64,000 nt of DNA from Rikenellaceae bacterium (GTDB lineage Bacteria; Bacteroidota; Bacteroidia; Bacteroidales; Rikenellaceae). The notes beneath the pieces were generated by a model. It did not search any database, was not told where the DNA came from, and saw only the letters and a list, made by a program, of their open reading frames with translations. The stretch is from positions 42,922 through 106,921 of the forward strand of contig SUZV01000009.1 of the NCBI GenBank assembly GCA_015059715.1. Reading direction: 5' to 3'. The stretch's first letter is position 1. Each line of letters starts with the position of its first letter. This document shows, one piece after another, positions 8,625 to 16,717 of this stretch. The translations under genes were made by a program, and so were the position numbers.

Positions 8625-9290
8625 CTACCACTCGATAGGCGTATCGCCCCGACTTACAAGGTAGTCGTTTGCCAACGAGAAGTGACGACAGCCAAAGAAG
8701 CCCCTATAGGCCGATAGTGGCGATGGGTGTACGGCGCGAAGTATCAGATTTTGTGAGCCGTCGACAATAGCACACTTACGCTGTGCATAGTTGCCCCATA
8801 GCATATATACCACCCCTTGCTTACGCTCGGCAATGGCGCGTACTACGGCATCGGTAAACTGCTCCCAGCCACGCCCTGCATGCGAGGCGGCGCAGTGTGC
8901 TCGCACCGTAAGTACGGCGTTAAGTAGTAACACCCCCTGCTCAGCCCAGCGGTCGAGCTCGCCCGACACAGGTACCTCGGTGCCCACATCGTCGTGTATC
9001 TCCTTGAATATATTCTGTAACGATGGCGGAAAGGCAACGCCTTCGTTGACCGAGAAACATAGTCCGTTAGCCTGCCCAGGACCATGATAGGGGTCCTGGC
9101 CGATAATGACAACCTTGAGCTTGTCGAAGGGGCACTTATCAAAGGCCCTAAAGATGTTACGCCCTGCTGGATAGACCACGCCCGACGAGTACTCACTCTT
9201 AACAAACGACACGAGCTCCTCGAAATAGGGTTTCTGAAACTCCGCGTCCAATATCTCCTTCCAATCTTGGGCTATACGAACATCTGCCAT
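8625..9290 (-). CDS. ung: Uracil-DNA glycosylase, family 1
   Basis: A 221-residue base-excision repair enzyme that removes uracil from DNA. The water-activating motif 'GQDPYHGPGQANGLCFSV' lies near residues 63-80 and the DNA-binding loop 'HPSPLSAYRGFFGCRHF' near the C-terminus. Length matches E. coli Ung. The stop codon sits one base from that of the convergent AraC gene. A likely bidirectional promoter region lies between this gene and the alkaline phosphatase gene. Confidence 0.96.
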   Translation of the reverse strand: MADVRIAQDWKEILDAEFQKPYFEELVSFVKSEYSSGVVYPAGRNIFRAFDKCPFDKLKVVIIGQDPYHGPGQANGLCFSVNEGVAFPPSLQNIFKEIHDDVGTEVPVSGELDRWAEQGVLLLNAVLTVRAHCAASHAGRGWEQFTDAVVRAIAERKQGVVYMLWGNYAQRKCAIVDGSQNLILRAVHPSPLSAYRGFFGCRHFSLANDYLVSRGDTPIEW

Positions 9291-9324
9291 CGTAGAAAAA
9301 TATTATTGCGTTTATTGCGTTTTA

Positions 9325-9365
9325 TACTTGCGAAGATAGCTAATTTTAACTATTTTTGCAAGTAT
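9325..9365. promoter_or_regulatory. Bidirectional promoter region with dyad symmetry
   Basis: The plus strand carries TATTTTTG at 9351-9358 upstream of the phosphatase gene. The minus strand carries TATCTTCG toward ung. Both sit in an imperfect palindrome running from CTTGCGAAGATAG to CTATTTTTGCAAG. Either a coincidence of two back-to-back -7 boxes or an operator. Confidence 0.4.
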
Positions 9366-9430
9366 GAGTAGCTATTGTGGCTACTCTACAAGGTTGAACG
9401 ATATACAAAACATATAAAACCAAAACTAAT

Positions 9431-10498
9431 ATGCGTCATATACTACCACTTATCGCTGCTATAGTACTTACATCTATGAGCACTGCTGCTCAGGAGGTTA
9501 AGAACATAATATACCTCATTGGTGATGGCATGGGCTTAGCCTCGGTGTCGATGATGCAGCTTGAGAGCAGCTATGCGCCCACTGTATTTGACCACGCCGA
9601 CAACGTTGCACTACAGAAGACCTACTCGCTTGATAATCGCGTGACCGACTCGGCAGCCTCGGGCACAGCACTTGCTACGGGCGTAAAGACGAACAACACC
9701 TTTATCAGCGTGACTCCCGAGGGTGAAGAGCTCGAAACACTTATGGAGGTTGCCTCAAAGAGGGGAAAGGCCACAGGTGTTGTGGTGACGACATATGTGC
9801 AGCACGCTACACCTGCGGTATTCTATGCCCACACCACCTCGCGACACAACTATACCGAGATTACGCGACAGCTATTGGCCAGCGATATCGATATCGCCAT
9901 AGGCGGTGGCACAGCCTTCCTTGACGAGCTTTACAAGGGTCGCAAAGATGCGCTCAAGGCTATCGACAAGAGTGGCTTTACGCTCTTCGAGACCATAGAC
10001 GCAGCCAACGTAAGCAGCGCACCACGCCAGTTAGTTCTCTTAGCCGATAAGGAGATTGAGAATCGCAGAGGCTATCTGGCACGTGCCACCACAACGGCAC
10101 TTAGACACCTTGAGCGCATAGGTGGCGAGAGTGGCTTTGTGCTCATGGTCGAGGGCTCGATAATCGATGGCGCAGGCCATGGCAACGATGCTGTAGGTCA
10201 GCAGGCCGAGATGCGCGACTTTATGGAGGCTATAGAGTTAGCATTAGAGTATGCCGCAAGCCACGCAGGGACGTTGGTGGTTGTCACCGCGGACCACGAG
10301 ACGGGCGGACTGTCGTTGGTGAGCAACAACTCCGACTTTAACCTCTCGGAGCAGGGCGTAGAGTATCGTTGGACAACAGATGGCCACTCGGGCGTGATGG
10401 TACCTATCTATCTGTATGGCACAGGGGCCGAGCTAATAAACGGAGTAATGGAAAATGCCGAGCTCGGTGCCAAGCTCAAGGAGATTATCGCTAAGTAG
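9431..10498 (+). CDS. Alkaline phosphatase, secreted
   Basis: A 355-residue PhoA-superfamily phosphomonoesterase. Residues 1-20 (MRHILPLIAAIVLTSMSTAA) form a cleavable signal peptide, so it acts in the periplasm or outside. The metal-binding 'IGDGMG' is at 30-35 and the nucleophile Ser in 'VTDSAASGTALATG' at residue 74. Later metal ligands are visible in 'VEGSIIDGAGHGND', 'VVTADHETGG' and 'GHSG'. It is shorter than E. coli PhoA, as is common in Bacteroidetes. Its 3' end overlaps the convergent mntP gene by eight bases. Confidence 0.92.
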   Translation: MRHILPLIAAIVLTSMSTAAQEVKNIIYLIGDGMGLASVSMMQLESSYAPTVFDHADNVALQKTYSLDNRVTDSAASGTALATGVKTNNTFISVTPEGEELETLMEVASKRGKATGVVVTTYVQHATPAVFYAHTTSRHNYTEITRQLLASDIDIAIGGGTAFLDELYKGRKDALKAIDKSGFTLFETIDAANVSSAPRQLVLLADKEIENRRGYLARATTTALRHLERIGGESGFVLMVEGSIIDGAGHGNDAVGQQAEMRDFMEAIELALEYAASHAGTLVVVTADHETGGLSLVSNNSDFNLSEQGVEYRWTTDGHSGVMVPIYLYGTGAELINGVMENAELGAKLKEIIAK

Positions 10499-11051
10499 TA
10501 GAGAGGTGCTCGATTAATATCTTAACCCCCAACGCTATAAGAATCACGCCACCGAGGACTCCCACGCGAGAACCGAGCTTATCGCCTATATGCGAGCCCA
10601 GATATACGCCCACGACAGAGAGCACAAAGGTGACGACACCTATAACTGTCGCAGCAAGCAGAATATTGACATTGAGAAAGGCCATGGTGACACCTATAGC
10701 CAAGGCATCGATACTTGTAGCCACAGCCATAACAAACATCACCCTGAAACCAAAATCGGCATCCTGAGCCTCATCATCTCCCCACAGAGCCTCACGAATC
10801 ATATTTAGACCTATAAGCAACAGTAGTCCAAAGGCTATCCAATGGTCTATGTTTGCCACGCTCTCGGTAAAGCTGTAGCCGAGAGCGTAGCCCACAAGCG
10901 GCATCAACGCCTGAAACCCTCCAAACCACGCCCCCGCAGTCAGCGCATGACGCAGGGCGACATGGCGCGCCGTTAGGCCCTTGCCAAGCGAGATGGCAAA
11001 GGCATCCATAGCCAACCCTATGGCTACGACAACAAGTTCTATAACACCCAC
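10491..11051 (-). CDS. mntP: Manganese efflux pump MntP
   Basis: A 186-residue inner-membrane protein of six hydrophobic segments that exports Mn(II). The duplicated family motif is seen as 'AIGLAMDAFAISLGKGL' at residues 11-27 and 'VATSIDALAIGVTMAFL' in the second half, with the membrane-embedded Asp residues. The start is a GTG at 11051; the next ATG would remove most of the first helix. No yybP-ykoY-type Mn riboswitch is obvious upstream. The gene follows the GH53 gene on the same strand by 24 bases. Confidence 0.92.
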   Translation of the reverse strand: MGVIELVVVAIGLAMDAFAISLGKGLTARHVALRHALTAGAWFGGFQALMPLVGYALGYSFTESVANIDHWIAFGLLLLIGLNMIREALWGDDEAQDADFGFRVMFVMAVATSIDALAIGVTMAFLNVNILLAATVIGVVTFVLSVVGVYLGSHIGDKLGSRVGVLGGVILIALGVKILIEHLSTT

Positions 11052-11075
11052 AACTCTACAGGGAGATTATATCGA

Positions 11076-12047
11076 TTAGTAACGTCTGTAAGCCTTTATC
11101 GCCTCGGTAGCAGCACCACTATCGTCGAAGAGCTTGCCCCAATGTGGCGACGTAGCCTCCCAGATAAAGGTACCACGCCCCAAACCATTAGGCAGCGAAC
11201 TAACAATACGCTCGATATCTAAGTAGTGGTCGCGATACTCTACCACGATGAGGGGCTTGTTGTATCGAAGTACCAACGCATTGGTATTGGCCTCCAGCTC
11301 CTCAAGCGTGCCGTGCCACTCGGGGTAGTACGACTGGCCTATAATGTCGTAATCTACGCCATACTCGTTCATAGCATCGAAGAAACGCTGCGACTCCTCG
11401 GCCTGGCCACCCAGAGCAACGTGGAGCATAACCTCGGCGTTGGGAGCATACTCGCGCACAGCACGTACACCCTCACGCAGCAGACCACACAACCCCTCAA
11501 AGCTATGACGCACCGAGCCATAGGGCCACAACATACCGTTGCTCACCTCGTTACCCACCTGCACCATATCTGGAGCTGTACCCTGAGCATCGAGAGCTAC
11601 GAGAACATCGCGTGTATGCTCAAAGAGGGCCCTGCACACCTCCTCATAGGAGTATGTCTGCCACGCCTGCGGCATTATCTGCTTCTGTGGGTCGGCCCAG
11701 TTATCCGAGTAGTGGAAGTCGAGGAGGAAGTACATCCCCGCCTCCTTGATGCGCTTGGCCATGGCGAGCGTGTGCTCCAGATCGCAGTAACCATCGCGCT
11801 GCGAATAACCCAACTCCGAGCGAGGGTTGACAAAGAGACGTAGGCGTATATAGTTGAAGCCATTATCTCGCATAATAGCGATGGCATCGCCCTCGACACC
11901 GCCGTCCGAGAAGCTCCAACCAGCATCCTCCTGTGACTGTAGCCATGAGATATCGGCACCTACGGCATAGGGGCGCTCGATAGATATTTGTGCCGTAGCC
12001 GACGTAAGCGCGACAAGCGCGACAACGAGTAGTAGTAATCGTTTCAT
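11076..12047 (-). CDS. GH53 endo-beta-1,4-galactanase, secreted
   Basis: A 323-residue glycoside hydrolase that should cut beta-1,4-galactan, for example pectin side chains or type I arabinogalactan. It has a signal peptide (MKRLLLLVVALVALTSATAQ). Family 53 hallmarks are 'NYIRLRLFVNP', 'MYFLLDFHYSDNWADPQKQ' and 'PDMVQVGNEVSNGMLWP', with the acid/base Glu in VGNE. The probable nucleophile Glu is in 'LIVVEYRDHY', which differs from the commoner VVETAY. No susCD pair is adjacent, so its partner transport system must be elsewhere. Confidence 0.92.
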   Translation of the reverse strand: MKRLLLLVVALVALTSATAQISIERPYAVGADISWLQSQEDAGWSFSDGGVEGDAIAIMRDNGFNYIRLRLFVNPRSELGYSQRDGYCDLEHTLAMAKRIKEAGMYFLLDFHYSDNWADPQKQIMPQAWQTYSYEEVCRALFEHTRDVLVALDAQGTAPDMVQVGNEVSNGMLWPYGSVRHSFEGLCGLLREGVRAVREYAPNAEVMLHVALGGQAEESQRFFDAMNEYGVDYDIIGQSYYPEWHGTLEELEANTNALVLRYNKPLIVVEYRDHYLDIERIVSSLPNGLGRGTFIWEATSPHWGKLFDDSGAATEAIKAYRRY

Positions 12048-12079
12048 AATCTTTGTGTTATAATGTTTGGTATATTCTT

Positions 12080-12925
12080 CTAATTTTCCGAGAGGGCCTT
12101 AAGCTTGGCAATCTCCTCGGGCCAGCGAGCCTCATCGGGGGTCTCAAGCACAAGGGGGATGTTGTCGAAGCGGTTATCACGTGCTATATACTTGAAGCAC
12201 TCCCATCCTATCTGGCCATCGCCAAGGGGCGAGTGGCGATCTACACGGCTGCCCAATGGGCGCATAGCATCGTTAAGGTGCATACCACGAAGATAACCAA
12301 AGCCTACAACCCTATCGAACTCGGCAAACGTAGCATCCAACGCCTCGGTGGTACGCAGGTCGTAGCCTGCGGCAAACGTGTGGCACGTGTCGAGACATAC
12401 GCCCACACGACTCTTATCCTCAACCCTGTCGATGATATAGGCTAAATGCTCGAACCTAAAGCCGAGATTAGAGCCTTGACCTGCGGTATTCTCAAGGACG
12501 GCAGTAACCCCCGAGGTGCGCTCTAAGGCCATATTTATAGACTCGGCAATGCGGTCCAGCGACCCCTCCTCCGAGATACGCTTAAGGTGGCTACCAGGGT
12601 GGAAGTTGAGGCGGTCGAGGCCCAGCAGCTCGCAACGACGCATCTCCTCAAAAAAGGACTCTCGCGACTTGGCAAGACCATCCTCATCGGGGTGTCCGAG
12701 GTTTATAAGGTAGCTATCGTGGGGCAACACTTGCCACGCGGCATAACCAGCCTCGGCCATGGTGCGCTTAAAGAGTTCTATCTGCGATGCTGTAAGCTCT
12801 GGAGCAAGCCACTGTCGCTGATTCTTGGTAAACAGAGCAAAGGCCGTAGCCCCTATCTCCTTAGCATTCTTTATGGCGTTCTCAACGCCTCCTGATGCAC
12901 TTACGTGCGCTCCAAAATATTTCAT
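12080..12925 (-). CDS. nfo: Endonuclease IV (AP endonuclease)
   Basis: A 281-residue zinc-dependent AP endonuclease of base-excision repair. The start '[18 protein letters not shown]', '[10 protein letters not shown]', '[14 protein letters not shown]', '[15 protein letters not shown]' and '[25 protein letters not shown]' are the diagnostic TIM-barrel metal-site motifs, all present and in order. Length is the family norm. It lies 32 bases upstream of the GH53 gene on the same strand; a functional link is not evident. Confidence 0.96.
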   Translation of the reverse strand: MKYFGAHVSASGGVENAIKNAKEIGATAFALFTKNQRQWLAPELTASQIELFKRTMAEAGYAAWQVLPHDSYLINLGHPDEDGLAKSRESFFEEMRRCELLGLDRLNFHPGSHLKRISEEGSLDRIAESINMALERTSGVTAVLENTAGQGSNLGFRFEHLAYIIDRVEDKSRVGVCLDTCHTFAAGYDLRTTEALDATFAEFDRVVGFGYLRGMHLNDAMRPLGSRVDRHSPLGDGQIGWECFKYIARDNRFDNIPLVLETPDEARWPEEIAKLKALSEN

Positions 12926-13074
12926 ATTCTCAATATATTACAATGTTTATAACCTGGTAAATATAGCAAAAGTCTATACTTTACATCATCCTAACGAGCC
13001 TACTACGTAATAGGTTTCTGTAGTAGGTGCGTTATTATGATGCCAAAGATAGTAAAAATTTAAGAAAAGATTTA

Positions 13075-13082
13075 TATCTTTG
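13075..13082 (+). promoter_or_regulatory. -7 box before the DUF3078 gene
   Basis: TATCTTTG, an exact TAnnTTTG match, about 55 bases before the ATG at 13137. The -33 side is AT-rich without a clear TTTG. Confidence 0.5.
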
Positions 13083-13136
13083 CATTGTATTTACTAATCT
13101 ACGGATAGATAAAAATTATAACTTAGACCAAACAGT

Positions 13137-14204
13137 ATGAAGAACGTTTACACTATCTTAGCGATGATGCTACTTTCGTCGCTAACGGCCACAGCGCAGG
13201 TGTCGATGGACGACGTGGCTCCCAAAACCGAGGCTCGCGCCTTCGAAAACGAGATGAAAACTAAGGAGGTAGATGCTGAATACTTCTCTGAGGCTACCTA
13301 CCGCGCCGAGCGCGCCGCAATACGCAAGGAGCGCAACACTATAGACTTCTCGGCAAACCTCCATGGCTCACTTACAGCCTTTAGCAAGTCGTGGCAGGCA
13401 GCAGGCGATAACACTATCACCATTCTCGCCTCGGTAAACTTCCTCCACACATATAAGAAGGGACGTTTCACCCTGACAAACACCGCCTCGGCAAAGTTCG
13501 GATACAACAACATGAAGACCGATGTGGGCGATGGCAAGATGAAGGGCCTATGGTTCAAGAATGTCGACGAGATAGTCTTGGCAACATCGCCACAATGGGC
13601 AATGGTTAAGAACTGGACGTATGGTGCCAATGTTAAGTTCCGCACGCAATTTGCACGTGGCTACGAGACACGCACGGACCACTACAACAACATAGATGCG
13701 GTATCGAACTTTATGACACCAGGATACTTCGATGTTTCGGCCGGTTTTACCTACGTACTACCATCGGAGAAGGTGCCTCTAAAGGTTAACCTCGCGCCTA
13801 TAGCCATGAGTGCAACCTATCGTAACGACCTTAGCGTGACGAAGGACTATGGTCTTAGCGAGGGTCAAAGGTCGAAGTATGAGGGTGGTCTATCAATACA
13901 GCTCGACTTTGACCGCACATGGGGTAAGGATGGATGGCTACGCTATCGCACTACGGCATACTCGTTCTATGGCTGGATTACCGACATCTCATCAAAGGCG
14001 AAGTTTAAGCCTACAGAGGAGCAGGCTAAGTATGAGCATGTTGTACCTACGATACGTTGGGAGAATACCATAGATATCAAGGCAACAAAGCATATATCTA
14101 CGCAGATATACTTCCAGCTATACTACAACAAGCAGGAGTGGCATCAGCTTCAGGTATCATCGATGTTGTCCGTAGGTCTTACATATACCTTCAAGAATAA
14201 GTAG
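13137..14204 (+). CDS. DUF3078 outer-membrane beta-barrel-type protein
   Basis: A 355-residue exported protein with a signal peptide (MKNVYTILAMMLLSSLTATAQ). The rest has alternating polar/aromatic beta-strand patterning, the segment 'ANLHGSLTAFSKSWQAAGDNTITI' as in DUF3078 proteins, and a C-terminal strand ending 'SVGLTYTFKNK' with a terminal-region aromatic residue as in barrel proteins. Function is unknown. It is followed by the S41 protease gene on the same strand with a gap of about 90 bases. Confidence 0.8.
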   Translation: MKNVYTILAMMLLSSLTATAQVSMDDVAPKTEARAFENEMKTKEVDAEYFSEATYRAERAAIRKERNTIDFSANLHGSLTAFSKSWQAAGDNTITILASVNFLHTYKKGRFTLTNTASAKFGYNNMKTDVGDGKMKGLWFKNVDEIVLATSPQWAMVKNWTYGANVKFRTQFARGYETRTDHYNNIDAVSNFMTPGYFDVSAGFTYVLPSEKVPLKVNLAPIAMSATYRNDLSVTKDYGLSEGQRSKYEGGLSIQLDFDRTWGKDGWLRYRTTAYSFYGWITDISSKAKFKPTEEQAKYEHVVPTIRWENTIDIKATKHISTQIYFQLYYNKQEWHQLQVSSMLSVGLTYTFKNK

Positions 14205-14291
14205 CACACACAAAAGGTGCTTCGACAGGTCATAAATAGGTATTTCGCCGCTGGAGGAGCACCTTAACATAGCCACACCGAAAAGTTGAGT

Positions 14292-16004
14292 ATGGAGCAG
14301 AATATTAGGCGTAAAAGGAGATTTTGGAGAGTAGTCATCATACTGCTTAGCATCGTCTGTGCCGTATGGATAGGTGTCGGCTTGGGGCGTATCGTCGAGT
14401 ATAACCGCACGAAGCGTGTTGTCGAGGCTATGGCCGAGAGTGTCGGCCGCTACGAGAGCGATATAGCGACGTTTAATCAAGAGATGGTGGCCCTTGAGAA
14501 GCTGATGCAGGGCCAGGACAAGATGATACAGACGATACTCTCGGTGCGCAACCACTACGTCGACCCCGTATCGCTCGATACAATATACGAAAAGGCGATA
14601 CCTGCCCTACTCTCCGAGTTGGACCCTCACTCGGAGTATATACCTCGCAAGATGTTCAAAGAGGTAAACGAATCCCTTGAGGGTGAGTTTGACGGCATTG
14701 GCATAGTCTTTAACGCCATGACCGACACCATCACTGTGCTTAGCGTCATACCCCAAGGACCTTCGGACAAGGCGGGCGTGCGCCCTGGCGACCGTATTAT
14801 GCTTATCGACGGCAGGGAGGTGGCTGGCAAGAAGATACCCCAGGACTCGATGGTTAAGCTGATGCGCGGCAAGCGTGGCTCGAAGGTGAAACTCTCGATA
14901 AGACGCTCCTCGCTCGACAACCTCGTCGATATGACCATCACGCGCGCGCCAATAGAGATACACAGCGTGACTGCCGCCTTTATGCTCAACGACGAGGCCA
15001 AGATTGGCTATGTGCGCCTTTCGCAGTTCTCACGCACATCCTACAACGAGGTGCGCAAGGCGTTAGACAAGCTTCGTGGCGAGGGTATGCGCAGCATTAT
15101 TATCGACCTGCGTGGTAATGGCGGAGGCTTCCTCGACCAGGTTGTGGCTATGGTAAACGAGCTACTCCCTGCCAACCAACTCATTGTCTACACCGAGGAT
15201 AGATATGGACGACGTGCAAACGAGTACTCCAATGGCTCGGGCAGCTATACAGATATCGGCATCGCTGTACTTGTCGACGAGTTCAGTGCCTCGTCAAGCG
15301 AGATACTTGCTGGCGCGGTGCAGGATAACGACCGAGGCCTGGTAATCGGCCGTCGCACCTTTGGCAAGGGATTGGTGCAGGCACAGATACCCTTCGAGGA
15401 TGGCTCGGCAATACGCCTTACAGTGGCACGATACTACACCCCCACAGGTCGCTCGATACAGAAGCCATATGTCAATGGTAACGAGGAGGAGTACCACATG
15501 GACTTGGTCAACCGCATAAACCACCACGAGCTCTTCTCGGCCGACTCGATAGTCTTCGACGAGAGCATGAAGTTCACTACGCCCAAGGGGCGCACGGTAT
15601 ATGGCGGAGGAGGTATTATGCCCGACATCTTCATTCCGATTGACACGCTATACGCCTCGGAGTACTACAACAAGGTGTGGGATAGCAACGTTCTCTACCG
15701 CTACACGCTCGACTTTACGGACCGCAATCGCAAGGCCTTAGATCGGGTAACTACCATCGAGGAGCTTGATGCTGTGCTCGACAAGGAGCCTCTTCTCGAC
15801 AACTTTATCGCATACGCCGAGCGTAATGGCGTAGCGCGTGACGAGGAGGGACTCAAAAAGTCGCGTAGGGTTATCGAGGCTCAAATTAGAGCGTATATAG
15901 GGCGCAACGCTATGGCCGACGAGGCGGGATTCTACCACAACATATACCCCATAGACGAGGCTATGCAACGCGCCGTAGAGGAGCTTACAAAAATAGGTAA
16001 GTAG
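14292..16004 (+). CDS. S41 family C-terminal processing peptidase
   Basis: A 570-residue periplasmic or membrane-anchored serine protease of the CtpA/Prc family. One N-terminal transmembrane helix (about residues 16-35, 'VVIILLSIVCAVWIGVGLG') anchors it. A PDZ domain ('LEGEFDGIGIVFNAM...VIPQGPSDKAGVRPGD') precedes the protease domain. The Ser-Lys dyad is in 'DEFSASSSEILAGAVQDNDRG' (split here as DEFSASSSEI and the following residues) and 'TFGKGLVQ'. Start is the ATG at 14292; an in-frame TTG lies two codons upstream. It probably trims envelope proteins. Confidence 0.92.
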   Translation: MEQNIRRKRRFWRVVIILLSIVCAVWIGVGLGRIVEYNRTKRVVEAMAESVGRYESDIATFNQEMVALEKLMQGQDKMIQTILSVRNHYVDPVSLDTIYEKAIPALLSELDPHSEYIPRKMFKEVNESLEGEFDGIGIVFNAMTDTITVLSVIPQGPSDKAGVRPGDRIMLIDGREVAGKKIPQDSMVKLMRGKRGSKVKLSIRRSSLDNLVDMTITRAPIEIHSVTAAFMLNDEAKIGYVRLSQFSRTSYNEVRKALDKLRGEGMRSIIIDLRGNGGGFLDQVVAMVNELLPANQLIVYTEDRYGRRANEYSNGSGSYTDIGIAVLVDEFSASSSEILAGAVQDNDRGLVIGRRTFGKGLVQAQIPFEDGSAIRLTVARYYTPTGRSIQKPYVNGNEEEYHMDLVNRINHHELFSADSIVFDESMKFTTPKGRTVYGGGGIMPDIFIPIDTLYASEYYNKVWDSNVLYRYTLDFTDRNRKALDRVTTIEELDAVLDKEPLLDNFIAYAERNGVARDEEGLKKSRRVIEAQIRAYIGRNAMADEAGFYHNIYPIDEAMQRAVEELTKIGK

Positions 16005-16030
16005 CCTCGGACAACCCTTAAACAACGATT

Positions 16031-16249
16031 ATGAATAGATTATTAGGCATACTCTTTACGCTCGCAGCCATAGCAGCTATGGTGCTGGCCATCTTAAACT
16101 ACGGAGAATACCGCTCTATGCTCTTTACCGATAGGAGCGCAAGTAGTGAGGCTATCGTCTCATTAGATGGCACAGAGGAGATTATCGAGACTACAGACAC
16201 AACATCCGTATTAACCACTGAGCTTATCATCTCCGAGGAGAGTATGTAG
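16031..16249 (+). CDS. Small single-pass membrane protein
   Basis: A 72-residue protein that begins 26 bases after the S41 peptidase stop codon. Residues 1-24 form one hydrophobic helix (MNRLLGILFTLAAIAAMVLA), followed by a short polar linker and a Thr/Ser/Glu-rich tail. It is not a typical lipoprotein, since no lipobox Cys is present. I recognise no family. Its position, in the same direction and before a strong terminator, suggests it belongs to the S41 transcript; it could be a membrane partner of the protease, but nothing in the sequence proves this. Confidence 0.6.
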   Translation: MNRLLGILFTLAAIAAMVLAILNYGEYRSMLFTDRSASSEAIVSLDGTEEIIETTDTTSVLTTELIISEESM

Positions 16250-16292
16250 ACCTTAGGTTGCGCACATAGGCTGACCGCCATAGCACGAAGAA

Positions 16293-16323
16293 GAGGGTGA
16301 CTAAATAGTAAATAGTCACCCTC
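16293..16323 (+). terminator. Terminator hairpin of the GGGTGAC family
   Basis: A perfect 11-bp stem, GAGGGTGACTA (16293-16303) with TAGTCACCCTC (16313-16323), followed by GCTTGTTT. It lies between the convergent small membrane protein gene and the efflux operon and could serve both strands. Confidence 0.85.
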
Positions 16324-16350
16324 GCTTGTTTAAGGTGTCATTCTGTTAGA

Positions 16351-16644
16351 CTACATACACTCTGTGATATCCCACACAAAGGCGCGTGAGCCCTGCTGCT
16401 CGGTAGTAGAGTCTATCTGGCGGACAGCATCTAACAACACCGGAATCTTCTCATCCTCGACAATGGCAAGGATTGAGGTATTCATCGAAGGCCAAGCGTG
16501 TGTGCCGTAGTGAGGCTCACCACTGAAGCTACCACGTCCCTCGGTCAAGGCCCAACGTGTAAAGCCTCGCACGCCATGCTCATCGAGCATTCGGTTAACA
16601 CGGTCAGTCAAAGCCTGGTTATATGACAAGAAAAATGCTTTCAT
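16351..16644 (-). CDS. PG0541-type transporter-associated protein
   Basis: A 97-residue cytoplasmic protein resembling the small P. gingivalis PG0541 family, which has a PII-like ferredoxin fold and sits at the end of RND pump operons. The start 'MKAFFLSYNQALTDRVNRML' and 'SMNTSILAIVEDEKIPVLLDAVRQID' fit a beta-alpha-beta pattern. It is the last gene of the TetR-TolC-MFP-RND run. By analogy with PII proteins it might sense a small ligand or touch the pump, but that is inference. Confidence 0.75.
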   Translation of the reverse strand: MKAFFLSYNQALTDRVNRMLDEHGVRGFTRWALTEGRGSFSGEPHYGTHAWPSMNTSILAIVEDEKIPVLLDAVRQIDSTTEQQGSRAFVWDITECM

Positions 16645-16717
16645 ATATATCTACTTATTAAACGTTTATCTATAGTCATAGGGTCGGCAGCATAGGCAGC
16701 CAACCCTACATCTAAAT

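Noticed and set aside
14205..14291. AAGGTGCT/AGCACCTT inverted repeat between the DUF3078 and S41 genes
   Set aside because: The loop is 36 bases and there is no T-run, so a terminator is not supported; it may still stabilise the message.
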